DNA of 24,546 bases. It comes from CAYNBT01 sp964396025 (GTDB lineage Bacteria; Patescibacteriota; WWE3; UBA101185; UBA10185). Positions 8,597 to 16,895 of this stretch are shown here, in pieces. A program made the position numbers and the translations under genes. Numbering within the stretch: the stretch's first letter is position 1; each line of letters starts with the position of its first letter. Under the pieces are notes generated by a model, which was given only the letters and a program-made list of their open reading frames with translations, did no database searches and had not been told where the DNA came from. The DNA is taken from assembly GCA_964396025.1 (NCBI GenBank), contig CAYNBT010000014.1:1-24546 (forward strand), in the 5' to 3' direction.

Positions 8597-9303
8597 ATGT
8601 TTGCACTGCCCAACGACCCTTTATTACAAATACTTCTTTTGGTTTTCATTTTCCTTGGTGGACTAGTAGTGTCGCTTGTTTTCATAAATATTTTTAACCT
8701 GGTAGGTAAATGGTTTTCGTCTATCGACCCTGAAAAAATAAACGAAATAGAATCTGTGAAAAACGAGGCTTTACAAAAAGCAAATCAGATATTAGAAGAC
8801 GCAAAAATCAGCTCACTCAAGATCATTGAGGAATCCACCAGAAAAGCTCAAAAAATAGTACAAGATACTTCCGAGATCAATATCGAAAGTAAGAAAAAGC
8901 TAGACAATGTATTAAATAGTATGTTGGAACAAAGCAGTCGTTCTGTTGTGGATTTGTCCAACAATTTTATGTCATTGTATGAAAAAACCTTACAGGTAGA
9001 GCAAACTAAGAGTTTGGAGTTGATTAAAAATGTGGCTCAAAATGCTGAAAAGTCCCTTATCAAAAATGTGACAAACTTTGAAAACCAATTGTACCAACAC
9101 ACTATAAAAAATGAAGATGATGTAAAAGATCTGATACACCAGGAGTATATGAAAGCTCATAATGAGATAGAGCGTTACAAAATAACTGCAGTAAGGGAAT
9201 TGGACAGTAAAATACTTTCATTGATAAAAGAGGTATCCAAAGAGATTTTTACAGAATCTATTGAAATACCTCTACATCAGGAATTGGTTCTACAAATTTT
9301 GAA
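8597..9303 (+). CDS. atpF: ATP synthase b-like subunit, interrupted by scaffold gap
   Basis: This should be the peripheral stalk. Residues 8-36 form an N-terminal membrane helix, and residues about 45-225 are a long charged helical/coiled-coil stretch (VKNEALQKANQILEDAKISS and onward), the layout of subunit b. The last readable residues (SIEIPLHQELVLQIL) resemble a b-subunit tail, so probably only a few codons are lost in the gap. If the gap really is 100 bases the frame would continue and stop at 9415, overlapping the alpha start at 9408 by 8 nt; but 100 N is a usual placeholder length. At over 235 aa it is longer than a typical b (about 160), so it may also serve for the missing delta. TAGAAT lies 8 nt before the ATG, with no Shine-Dalgarno. 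Confidence 0.8.
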
Positions 9304-9403
9304 NNNNNNNNNNNNNNNNNNNNNNNNNNNNNNNNNNNNNNNNNNNNNNNNNNNNNNNNNNNNNNNNNNNNNNNNNNNNNNNNNNNNNNNNNNNNNNNNN
9401 NNN
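9304..9403. other. Scaffold gap of exactly 100 N
   Basis: 100 undetermined bases, a common placeholder length, so the true size is unknown. It removes the 3' end of the b-like gene and could hide a short delta gene. The alpha ATG lies 4 bases after it, so any upstream signal for alpha is also lost. Confidence 0.98.
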
Positions 9404-9407
9404 ATTT

Positions 9408-10889
9408 ATGTTTGAAAAATATCTAAAGCAATTTAATGAGGTAGGTTATGTATCTAAGGTAGTACCTCCGCTTTGTTATGTTGACGGTCTTCCAAATGCT
9501 AACTTTGGAGAGTTAGTCTATTTTGAGAATGGGATACTTGGGCAAGTCCAGTCTATCAATGATGAGAGCATAGAGATTCTTCTTCTTACTGCCACAGTAA
9601 TGGATATGGGTACAAGAGTTGCGCGCTCGGGGTCTGCTATATCTATGAGATTTCATGAAGGTATGTACGGGCAAGTGATAAACCCGTTAGGACAATATCT
9701 GTCATCGACAAGTGAAATCCCTGAAGGTAACGACGCGGTCGAAATATTTGTAGATCTCTACAAAGAGCAGACAGCCATATCTAACAGGGTCAAGATTACA
9801 CAACCTTTTGAAACAGGCGTTCCTTTAGTTGACTTACTTATACCGTTAGGTAAAGGACAGCGCGAATTGATTGTAGGGGACAGAAAGACAGGCAAATCTG
9901 CTTTTCTGCTGCAATGTTTGCTTAAACAAGCACTAGAAGGTACTTTTTGTATTTATGCATGTATAGGGAAGAAAAAAGCAGACATTAAGCATGTAGAGAA
10001 TTACATAAAAAAACATAACATAGGGAATAAATGTCTCATATTAGCTGCAAGTTCTTCCGATCCTTCAGGATTACAGTACATAGCTCCTTACACAGCCATG
10101 TCTTTAGCAGAGCACATACATGAAAAGGGAAGCAATGTCCTGCTAATTCTAGACGATTTAAGTACGCACGCTAGAATATATAGGGAGATCTCTTTACTAG
10201 GTAGTAAGTTTCCAGGTAGAAATTCTTATCCAGCGGACATTTTTTTTGCTCATGCTAGGTTACTCGAGAGGGCAGGTAACTTTAAACATCCTGATGGTGA
10301 GTATGCAATCACATGCTTGCCAGTAGCGGAGACACTTGAAGGTGAAATTTCAGGATATATTGAGACAAATATCATGTCAATTACTGACGGACATATCTTT
10401 TTTGACAGAGAGTTGTTTGCACAAGGGCGTAGGCCTTCTATAAATCATTTTCTTTCTGTTACAAGGGTTGGAAGGCAAACTCAGACACCCTTACGCTGGT
10501 CCGTAAACAGAGAGATTAACAGTTTCCTTAATCTTCTTAATAGGACAGAAAGTTTCATGCATTTTGGGGCTGAGCTTAATGAAGGTATTCAGTCCACCTT
10601 GTCCATGGGGGCATTGATCCTTAGTTTTTTTAACCAACCTGCAGATCGTACAATATCATCTAGCTTACAACTATACTTATTTGGACTTATTTGGCTTGGT
10701 ACATGGAATGGTAAAGACAAAGGTATTGTTAGAACACAACTTGAACGCATTATACTAAGATATATAGACTCTGCTGACTATAGAACTAAGATAGATAACT
10801 TGATCTCTAGCTGTAATGATTTGAATTCCATGTTAGGTAAATTATCAACTGATCTTGATGTCCACGTGGCAGATTTTGCCAAGGAATAG
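9408..10889 (+). CDS. atpA: ATP synthase F1 subunit alpha
   Basis: 493 aa, the regulatory nucleotide-binding subunit of the F1 head. The beta-barrel N-terminal region (residues about 10-90) is followed by the P-loop GDRKTGKS (157-164), Walker B VLLILDD (244-250), the family stretch YREISLLGSKFPGRNSYPAD (258-277), and SVTRVGRQTQ (350-359), whose Arg353 is the arginine finger position. LITD-type ITDGHIFFD (325-333) is also typical. The N-terminal helix seen in E. coli alpha is short here; the first residues lead almost directly into the barrel. The C-terminal helical part is divergent. It follows the gap by 4 bases and ends 5 nt before gamma, so the genes form one transcript. The start is reasonable, but a start within the gap cannot be excluded. 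Confidence 0.95.
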   Translation: MFEKYLKQFNEVGYVSKVVPPLCYVDGLPNANFGELVYFENGILGQVQSINDESIEILLLTATVMDMGTRVARSGSAISMRFHEGMYGQVINPLGQYLSSTSEIPEGNDAVEIFVDLYKEQTAISNRVKITQPFETGVPLVDLLIPLGKGQRELIVGDRKTGKSAFLLQCLLKQALEGTFCIYACIGKKKADIKHVENYIKKHNIGNKCLILAASSSDPSGLQYIAPYTAMSLAEHIHEKGSNVLLILDDLSTHARIYREISLLGSKFPGRNSYPADIFFAHARLLERAGNFKHPDGEYAITCLPVAETLEGEISGYIETNIMSITDGHIFFDRELFAQGRRPSINHFLSVTRVGRQTQTPLRWSVNREINSFLNLLNRTESFMHFGAELNEGIQSTLSMGALILSFFNQPADRTISSSLQLYLFGLIWLGTWNGKDKGIVRTQLERIILRYIDSADYRTKIDNLISSCNDLNSMLGKLSTDLDVHVADFAKE

Positions 10890-10894
10890 TATAT

Positions 10895-11731
10895 ATGCTT
10901 AATAGAAAACAAATTAGAGAAGAAAAGGTTACATTATCTGAAATAAAGTCCCTTATAGCTACTTATCAGGAAATAGCAGCTATTAGGATGCAAAAAGTGA
11001 AAACATCTGTATTAAAGAACAGAGATTATGTGGGGGAGTTACAGAAGATTTATAACAAGATATTACATAATTATAGTATCCATTTGAAGAAAAACAGTGA
11101 TAATACATCTCTAAACGGGAAGACACTCGCCGTTTTGCTTTCATCAAACACCGGTTTGTATGGAGATATTGTCCAAAAGGTATTAAAAGACTATGTTACT
11201 TATTTAAGTGAGAATAAGTGTGACGCAGCAGTTATTGGATCAGTAGGTTACGCTTTTGTAAAATATAATTTTCCTGACAAAGATGTAAAATACTTTCAAT
11301 TGGGTGACGGAGTACTTGATAGTCCCCAGATAGATGACTTGTGCAACTATATATTCGAATATGAGAAGTCAACATTATTCTTTGGGAAATTCTACTCAGT
11401 TTTGAATCAAAGCTCTGACAAGATAGACCTGAATCTTCACGTAACTGCTGATGAAACTGCTACACCAGAGCCAATGAATTTTATCTTTGAACCATCTGTA
11501 GATGGTGTAATGTCCTTTTTTAAATCAGAAATACTTTCTACAATGGTAGAGCAGACTATAAGCGAATCGGGTTTGAGTAAGTTTGCTTCAAGAATGATTA
11601 GTTTGGATAAAGCTGTTTCAGGTATCAATACACGTATAAAAGCCATCTTACTAAAAGAGTTTGTAGCCAAACATAGTGTTATGAACAAAAAGCAATCGAG
11701 TATGTTTTCAAGTTTTAGTTTATGGAAATAA
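10895..11731 (+). CDS. atpG: ATP synthase F1 subunit gamma (divergent)
   Basis: 278 aa, the central rotor stalk. Position between alpha and beta and length fit gamma. The N-terminal helix (residues 1-55, with EIKSLIATYQEIAAIRMQKV) matches the gamma pattern in which ITKAM is normally found, and the Rossmann-like middle contains LAVLLSSNTGLYGDI (about 75-90), the counterpart of the usual SD-x-GL-x-G motif. The C-terminal helix contains SKFASRMISLDKAVSGINTR (about 228-247), equal to the normal ARM-x-AM-x-AT-x-NA segment. The last residues (KKQSSMFSSFSLWK) do not show the usual ITQEI-x-EIVGGA ending that turns inside the alpha-beta ring. It begins 5 nt after alpha and ends 3 nt before beta, with no Shine-Dalgarno. 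Confidence 0.88.
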   Translation: MLNRKQIREEKVTLSEIKSLIATYQEIAAIRMQKVKTSVLKNRDYVGELQKIYNKILHNYSIHLKKNSDNTSLNGKTLAVLLSSNTGLYGDIVQKVLKDYVTYLSENKCDAAVIGSVGYAFVKYNFPDKDVKYFQLGDGVLDSPQIDDLCNYIFEYEKSTLFFGKFYSVLNQSSDKIDLNLHVTADETATPEPMNFIFEPSVDGVMSFFKSEILSTMVEQTISESGLSKFASRMISLDKAVSGINTRIKAILLKEFVAKHSVMNKKQSSMFSSFSLWK

Positions 11732-11734
11732 TCT

Positions 11735-13117
11735 ATGCAAGGAACAGTTAAATCAATCAGAGGACATGTTGTCGAAGTCCGTTTTTTGGGTGAATATTTA
11801 CCTAAAATCAATAATGTCTTGGTCTCATCCGAAAATGCGGATATAAGATTACAGGTACTTAAGTCTTCCACAGCTTCTTCATTTTTTTGTTTGAGCCTTT
11901 CTTCTCCAACGCTGATAAAAAAGGGGCAAGTATTTATTGATACCATGACCCCTTTAAGTGTTCCTGTAGGCCCTGAACTTCTAGGGAGAGTTCTCAATGT
12001 ATTTGGGCATACATTGGATGGGGAGAATCAGTTAAATCTTGCAACTGCTAAGTCCATATACAGCCCGTCAATTGAGTATTCAGATGTGTCATCCACTTAC
12101 ACTGTATTAGAAACTGGCATTAAAGCGGTCGATCTTTTTTGTCCTATCATAAAAGGAGGCAAAGCGGGGCTGTTCGGCGGTTCAGGCGTAGGAAAAACCA
12201 TACTTTTAACGGAAATTTTGCATAATATTATTAACAAAGATAGAGAGAAAACTGTATCGGTGTTTTCCGGAGTAGGAGAGCGTTCAAGAGAAGGTCATGA
12301 GTTATACGAGGAACTAAAATCCAGCGGTGTTTTGCCATATGTATCTCTACTTTTTGGTTCAATGGGTGCGTCAGCACCTGTTAGATTCTTGACCGCCTTG
12401 GGCTCCGTTACAGTTGCTGAGTATTTTAGAGACGAGTTAAAGAAAGATGTGCTGTTTTTTATAGACAATATGTTTAGGTTTGCTCAAGCAGGTAACGAAC
12501 TGTCTTCCTTAATGGGTACATTGCCTTCGGAAGATGGTTATCAAGCAACACTAGCCTCCGAAATGGCACATGTTCATGAGAGGTTAGTCTCTAACAAGGA
12601 CAACTCCATAACTTCATTAGAAGCAATATATATTCCTGCTGATGATATTCTTGACCAGGGAGTTCAAGCCATATTTGATTACTTAGATTCTTCTATTGTT
12701 TTATCAAGAGACATTTACAGAGAGGGCCGTTTGCCAGCTATTGACATACTTTCGTCAGATTCCTCTGCGCTAAATCCTACCATGGTAGATGCTAATCATT
12801 ACATGGTTGCTTTGGAGGCAAAAAACATTCTTGCAAAGTCAAAATCTTTGGAGAGAATCGTTTCCTTGGTAGGAGAATCAGAGCTTTCAGAAGAAGATAA
12901 AATAATCTACCGTCGTGCTAAAAAGTTAAAGAATTATATGACACAGAATTTCTTTGTGGCAGAAAATCAAACTGGTAAGAAGGGTCAGTACATACCCTTG
13001 ATGACCACGGTATTTGATGTTCTGTCTATCCTGAACGGGAAACACGATGACCTTACTGAAGATAAATTTCTATACATTGGTAGTTTAGAAGATTTGAATA
13101 CTAATGCTTCAAAATAA
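11735..13117 (+). CDS. atpD: ATP synthase F1 subunit beta (catalytic)
   Basis: 460 aa, the catalytic subunit that makes or splits ATP in the F1 head. All catalytic elements are visible: P-loop GGSGVGKT (148-155), the general-base glutamate in GVGERSREGHELYEEL (Glu182), Walker B VLFFIDNMFRFAQAGNELS (239-257), and DQGVQAIFDYLDSSIVLSR, which matches the conserved segment before the C-terminal domain. The N-terminal beta barrel (MQGTVKSIRGHVVEVRF) is complete, so the start is good. A helical C-terminal domain follows, with a short end. The usual QMNEPPGAR segment reads GSMGASAPVR here, a divergence shared by unusual F1 types. The last 14 nt overlap the epsilon gene, suggesting coupled translation. 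Confidence 0.96.
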   Translation: MQGTVKSIRGHVVEVRFLGEYLPKINNVLVSSENADIRLQVLKSSTASSFFCLSLSSPTLIKKGQVFIDTMTPLSVPVGPELLGRVLNVFGHTLDGENQLNLATAKSIYSPSIEYSDVSSTYTVLETGIKAVDLFCPIIKGGKAGLFGGSGVGKTILLTEILHNIINKDREKTVSVFSGVGERSREGHELYEELKSSGVLPYVSLLFGSMGASAPVRFLTALGSVTVAEYFRDELKKDVLFFIDNMFRFAQAGNELSSLMGTLPSEDGYQATLASEMAHVHERLVSNKDNSITSLEAIYIPADDILDQGVQAIFDYLDSSIVLSRDIYREGRLPAIDILSSDSSALNPTMVDANHYMVALEAKNILAKSKSLERIVSLVGESELSEEDKIIYRRAKKLKNYMTQNFFVAENQTGKKGQYIPLMTTVFDVLSILNGKHDDLTEDKFLYIGSLEDLNTNASK

Positions 13118-13373
13118 AATTCATCTCTGTGTAAAAAGTAGAAACAAGATATATTTTGAGGACGATGTGTACTCTGTAACCTCTAGCAATGATAAAGGTG
13201 TCTTTGATGTATTACCTTTTCATGCCAATTTTATATCCATTATCAGAGATTTCATCAAGATAGACAAAGGTGATGTTGACAACGTAAAATTCGAAATTAA
13301 GTCAGGAATTATGTACGTCGAAAGCAATATAGTTAACATATATGTTAAACCAAAAGACATTAAAACGCCCTGA
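13104..13373 (+). CDS. atpC: ATP synthase subunit epsilon, beta-sandwich only
   Basis: 89 aa against about 130-140 in most bacteria. It shows the N-terminal beta-sandwich of epsilon: GVFDVLPFHANFISII (residues 32-47) corresponds to the family's G-x-x-x-LPGHA motif, and VKFEIKSGIMYVESNIVNIYV is the last strand pair. The C-terminal two-helix domain, which in many bacteria blocks ATP hydrolysis, is missing. It overlaps the beta gene by 14 nt and is the last gene of the operon. Loss of the helical domain is seen in other small genomes and would remove that form of inhibition (inference). Confidence 0.87.
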   Translation: MLQNKIHLCVKSRNKIYFEDDVYSVTSSNDKGVFDVLPFHANFISIIRDFIKIDKGDVDNVKFEIKSGIMYVESNIVNIYVKPKDIKTP

Positions 13374-13401
13374 GTACAAAGAATATTCCAATTAAGATCA
13401 T

Positions 13402-13430
13402 TTGAATTGTTATAATCAACATTGTATAGT
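13402..13430 (+). promoter_or_regulatory. Promoter of the arsR-leuS pair, leaderless type
   Basis: TTGAAT (13402-13407), a 17-bp spacer and TATAGT (13425-13430) make a good promoter whose start point would fall at the ATG at 13437, 6 nt downstream of the -10. A second -10-like TATAAT lies at 13411-13416. Confidence 0.6.
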
Positions 13431-13436
13431 GTTCCC

Positions 13437-13739
13437 ATGATAAATCATTTAAAAATTTCAAAAGCAATGTCAGACAAAAACAGGCTGCGTATCATGCAGA
13501 TGCTCACTGGCGGGCAGATGAATGTAAGTGATGTAGCAGATGACTTAAACGTAGAGGAAAACTTGGCCTCACATCATTTAAGGGTGCTTTCTGGATTGGG
13601 TTTCTTGCGCAGTGATAAAAAGGGTAGGGAGGTTTTTTATTCAATAAACAAGACCAAATTGGTAGCTCTTATCAAGGATCTAAACAGGAATCCATTGTTT
13701 AAGGATATTCTTGAAGAAGCACTTAACAGTAACAAGTAA
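13437..13739 (+). CDS. ArsR-family winged-helix transcriptional regulator
   Basis: 100 aa from the ATG at 13437; a TTG upstream at 13422 is in frame but would overlap the -10 box. The protein is a single ArsR-type winged helix: N-terminal helices with ISKAMSDKNRLRIMQMLTGG, the HTH MNVSDVADDLNVEENLASHH with recognition helix ASHHLRVLSGLGFL (about 47-60), then the wing SDKKGREVFYSI. I see no cysteine metal-site motif of ArsR/SmtB, so the signal may not be a metal. It lies 9 nt upstream of leuS and probably shares its transcript. It may regulate itself and leuS (inference). Confidence 0.88.
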   Translation: MINHLKISKAMSDKNRLRIMQMLTGGQMNVSDVADDLNVEENLASHHLRVLSGLGFLRSDKKGREVFYSINKTKLVALIKDLNRNPLFKDILEEALNSNK

Positions 13740-13748
13740 AGTTTGATT

Positions 13749-16172
13749 ATGCACGGTTACAACCCCCAAGAAATAGAAGAGAAGTGGCAAGCTAATTGGC
13801 AAGAATCCGGCATTTATCATGCCCAGAACACTAGTGGGAAACCCAAATATTACATGCTTATAGAGTTTCCTTATCCCTCTGGTGAGAGATTGCATGTTGG
13901 TCATGCCAGAAGTTATTGCGCGTTCGACGCAGTATCTAGATATAAAAGAATGACTGGCTACAACGTATTATATCCAATAGGGTGGGATGCTTTTGGTTTA
14001 CCTGCGGAAAATTACGCGATCAAAACAGGAATTCACCCAAGAATAACTGTTAAAAAAAATATAGAGAATGCAAAAAAACAGGCAATATCTTGGGGTTTAT
14101 CTTTTGATTGGGAGCGAGAAATAAATACAACTGAACCTTCATACTACAAATGGACTCAATGGATATTTTTACAACTATATAAAAAAGGTTTGGCATATAG
14201 GGCTGAGATAGCTGTGAACTGGTGCCCTTCTTGTAAAATCAACTTAGCTAATGAGGAAGTTATAGCCGGAAATTGCGAGCGTTGTGGTTCAAGCACTCAA
14301 AGAAGATTTCAAAAGCAGTGGCTGTTAAAAATAACTGCATACGCAGAACGTCTACTTAATGATTTAGAGACAGTTAACTATAGAAATGACATAAAAACCC
14401 AACAAATTAACTGGATAGGTAAGAAGGAGGGGTTAGTAATCTCATACCCTGTTGATGATACAGAGTATTCTATCGACTGTTTTACGACCAAGCCCGAGAC
14501 TAATTTTGGGGCCTCATTTATTGTTTTAGCACCTGAAAACCCTCTAGTGGATAAGATTGTTGTAGATACGCATAAAGCTCGTGTGCATAAGTATGTTCAA
14601 GAGTCTATGAAGAAGAGTGAACTTGAGCGACAGCTGGAAACCACTAACAAAACAGGCGCTTTTACTGGAGCATATGCCACAAATAGATTAAACGGAAAGA
14701 AATTGCCGATATATGTTGGTGACTTTGTGTTGCCTGAATTTGGCACCGGTGCACTGGTAGGAGTTCCCGCGCACGACATAAGAGATTATGAGTTTGCTAA
14801 CGTGTTTGATTTGGACTTAATTTATGTTGTAGATACAGAAGAAACAGATAGTGGCAAATGTGCCCACGAATATGAAATGTCCTGTAAATCCATTAACTCT
14901 GAAATGTTAAATGGACTAGATGTTGTATCAGCACGGAACAAAATTTCAGATTATTTAGTTCAAAAAGGTTGGGCAAAGAAGAGTGTTACATATCATCTTA
15001 GAGATTGGGTATTTAGTAGACAGCATTACTGGGGTGAACCTATTCCGATCATACATTGTCCTACTTGTGGCGAAGTTCCCTTAGAGGAGTCTTCTTTGCC
15101 TTTAGAACTTCCTTTCGTGGAGAAATACCTTCCTACGGATACAGGAGAGTCTCCCTTAGCTGCTATTGACTCTTGGGTAAACGTAACGTGCCCCAAATGT
15201 GGTACACCAGCAAAGCGTGAAACTGACACCATGCCCAATTGGGCAGGTTCGTCATGGTATTTTTTGAGATATCTTGATCCAGCTAATAATACAGAGCTTG
15301 CATCAAGAGATATTTTGAAGCATTGGTTACCCATAGATTGGTATAACGGTGGATTAGAGCACACTACGCTGCATCTACTATATTCCAGATTTTGGTACAA
15401 GTTTTTGTTTGATATTGGAGTTGTACCTACAGCAGAACCTTATGCTAAGAGAACATCGCACGGTGTTGTTCTAGGTCCGGATGGTTTGAGAATGAGTAAA
15501 AGCCGAGGTAATGTCATAAATCCAGATGACATCATTCACGCTTACGGTGCGGATACCTTGAGGCTTTATATCATGTTTATAGGACCATTTGAACAAAATG
15601 TTGCTTGGAGTAACGAGGCTGTGCTTGGAGTTCGTAGGTTTTTAACCAAGTATTGGTCTCTAGTTCAATCAACTCTAGCAGCGGGTAATAGAGAATCCTC
15701 TCCAGAGGCCTTAGAAATTGTTTCTACTTTGATTAGAAAAGTCGAATCTGATCTGGTAAATATGAAATTCAATACATCAGTCGCATTCATGATGGAAACA
15801 CTTAACAGACTTTCAGCTATAAAAGACCAAGTAGGTAGGGATGTAGTTAAACTTCTTACACTAGCTATGGCTCCCTGCGCACCACATATTACCGAAGAGG
15901 TCTGGAACCTATTGGGGGAGAAGGGAAGTATACACACCAGCAATTGGCCTGATGTGTCCCATATAAAAGTATTAAGTAGTGTTGCTACCATTGTTGTTCA
16001 GGTTAATGGAAAAGTAAGAGGCACGTATCAGGCAAGCGCTGAATTGGTTTCAAACGAAGACTTACTGATAAAGGAAATATTAATTGCGTTAAATATGCGG
16101 GAAAAACATGGTATTGATAATAACACGCCAAGAAAATACCTTAGTGGTAAGCTAGTAAATTTCATAAAATAA
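13749..16172 (+). CDS. leuS: Leucyl-tRNA synthetase
   Basis: 807 aa, a class I synthetase that charges tRNA-Leu. HIGH motif HVGH at residues 49-52 (PYPSGERLHVGHARSY) and KMSKS-type RMSKS at about 581-585. The editing (CP1) domain is present, with TTKPETNFGASF and the GTGALVGVPAHDIRD stretch including the conserved threonine-rich and Asp-containing pocket. Two zinc-knuckle pairs are visible (CPSC...CERC, CPTC...CPKC), and NWAGSSWYFLRYLDP is typical of LeuS. The C-terminal tRNA-binding part is shorter and diverges at its end, where the 20-bp repeat 16087-16106 lies. I prefer ATG 13749 over TTG 13743 since it begins MHGYNPQEIEEKWQ as family members do. No Shine-Dalgarno. Confidence 0.97.
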   Translation: MHGYNPQEIEEKWQANWQESGIYHAQNTSGKPKYYMLIEFPYPSGERLHVGHARSYCAFDAVSRYKRMTGYNVLYPIGWDAFGLPAENYAIKTGIHPRITVKKNIENAKKQAISWGLSFDWEREINTTEPSYYKWTQWIFLQLYKKGLAYRAEIAVNWCPSCKINLANEEVIAGNCERCGSSTQRRFQKQWLLKITAYAERLLNDLETVNYRNDIKTQQINWIGKKEGLVISYPVDDTEYSIDCFTTKPETNFGASFIVLAPENPLVDKIVVDTHKARVHKYVQESMKKSELERQLETTNKTGAFTGAYATNRLNGKKLPIYVGDFVLPEFGTGALVGVPAHDIRDYEFANVFDLDLIYVVDTEETDSGKCAHEYEMSCKSINSEMLNGLDVVSARNKISDYLVQKGWAKKSVTYHLRDWVFSRQHYWGEPIPIIHCPTCGEVPLEESSLPLELPFVEKYLPTDTGESPLAAIDSWVNVTCPKCGTPAKRETDTMPNWAGSSWYFLRYLDPANNTELASRDILKHWLPIDWYNGGLEHTTLHLLYSRFWYKFLFDIGVVPTAEPYAKRTSHGVVLGPDGLRMSKSRGNVINPDDIIHAYGADTLRLYIMFIGPFEQNVAWSNEAVLGVRRFLTKYWSLVQSTLAAGNRESSPEALEIVSTLIRKVESDLVNMKFNTSVAFMMETLNRLSAIKDQVGRDVVKLLTLAMAPCAPHITEEVWNLLGEKGSIHTSNWPDVSHIKVLSSVATIVVQVNGKVRGTYQASAELVSNEDLLIKEILIALNMREKHGIDNNTPRKYLSGKLVNFIK
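16087..16106. repeat. 20-bp direct repeat, copy 1 (inside leuS end)
   Basis: CGTTAAATATGCGGGAAAAA occurs here within the last codons of leuS (ALNMREK) and again, without mismatch, at 16181-16200, 94 bp downstream. Flanking bases differ, so the match is limited to 20 bp. Confidence 0.85.
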
Positions 16173-16180
16173 TCATCCTA

Positions 16181-16200
16181 CGTTAAATATGCGGGAAAAA
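16181..16200. repeat. 20-bp direct repeat, copy 2 (after leuS stop)
   Basis: Exact copy of 16087-16106, starting 8 nt past the leuS stop codon. It lies within a weak CTACG (16178-16182) / CGTAG (16211-16215) inverted repeat that has no T-run, so I do not call it a terminator. Confidence 0.85.
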
Positions 16201-16253
16201 TATATTCTACCGTAGTTAGACTTGCCCTTGTTTATTTCTATCTATTCATCTTT

Positions 16254-16259
16254 TATAAC
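16254..16259 (+). promoter_or_regulatory. -10 box of comEA-comEC, leaderless type
   Basis: TATAAC ends 6 nt before the ATG at 16266. I do not see a good -35 at normal spacing (TTTATT at 16231-16236 is weak). No Shine-Dalgarno. Confidence 0.45.
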
Positions 16260-16265
16260 TTAATA

Positions 16266-16895
16266 ATGTTTGCAGAGGACAATTCGAAACACAGTTATAT
16301 TAAATTGTTGATTTTCCCGGTTTTGATTGTAGTGATAGCTTTAAGCATATACTTAAAGAAGATAGATACAGATAAAAACACTATAGAGGAGGTTGTGGGG
16401 GAGGAAGCGCCTAAAGTCATGCCAGCCGCTACATTAACAGTAGAGATTTCTGGTGGTGTAAAAGTACCGGGTATATATAAATTCACACATAACGACGCTC
16501 GTGTATATGAGTTGATTAGTCATGCTGGGGGATTTGTAGGGGATACTGATATAGAGTGGGTTCAGTTGAAATTCAACCTTGCAAGAAAAATTGTTGATGG
16601 TGAGAAAATATATATACCTTATCTTTGGCAAAAAGAAACAGTTCTTGAAGATATCGCTAACAACGCACCTAAAGCACCCGTAGAACAAACAGCGCAAAAT
16701 GTCATATCTGACAGTAAGCTGGATCTTAACACCGCATCTATGGAAGAGCTTGATTCGCTTCCAGGTGTTGGTACTGTTTATGCACAGAAAATAATCTCAG
16801 CGAGGCCTTATTCTACTGTGGAAGATTTAGTAAGCTCTAAGGCAGTCACAGCCAAAATATATGATCAGATTAAGGATCTGGTTTATGTTCGCTAG
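16266..16895 (+). CDS. comEA: ComEA-like DNA-uptake receptor
   Basis: 209 aa. Residues 12-30 form an N-terminal membrane anchor. Residues about 55-120 are an SLBB domain (TVEISGGVKVPGIYKF, then YELISHAGGF). Residues 150-209 are a double helix-hairpin-helix DNA-binding domain with the ComEA signature LDLNTASMEELDSLPGVG (152-169). ComEA binds incoming DNA outside the membrane and hands it to the ComEC channel. The gene overlaps comEC by 11 nt, which fits a two-gene competence operon. CPR bacteria are thought to rely on imported nucleotides and DNA, so uptake would suit a reduced metabolism (inference). Confidence 0.92.
   Translation: MFAEDNSKHSYIKLLIFPVLIVVIALSIYLKKIDTDKNTIEEVVGEEAPKVMPAATLTVEISGGVKVPGIYKFTHNDARVYELISHAGGFVGDTDIEWVQLKFNLARKIVDGEKIYIPYLWQKETVLEDIANNAPKAPVEQTAQNVISDSKLDLNTASMEELDSLPGVGTVYAQKIISARPYSTVEDLVSSKAVTAKIYDQIKDLVYVR

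Noticed and set aside
11437..11997. Minus-strand open frame of 186 codons opposite gamma/beta
   Set aside because: It crosses the gamma-beta junction antisense to two clearly real subunits and shows no domain or start signal.
16173..16265. Terminator after leuS (CTACG/CGTAG inverted repeat)
   Set aside because: The stem is only 5 bp with a long loop and has no following T-run.
16861..16884. ATG at 16861 as comEC start
   Set aside because: The overlap with comEA would be 35 nt, whereas ATG 16885 has AAGGA at the right distance and gives a natural N-terminal hydrophobic segment.
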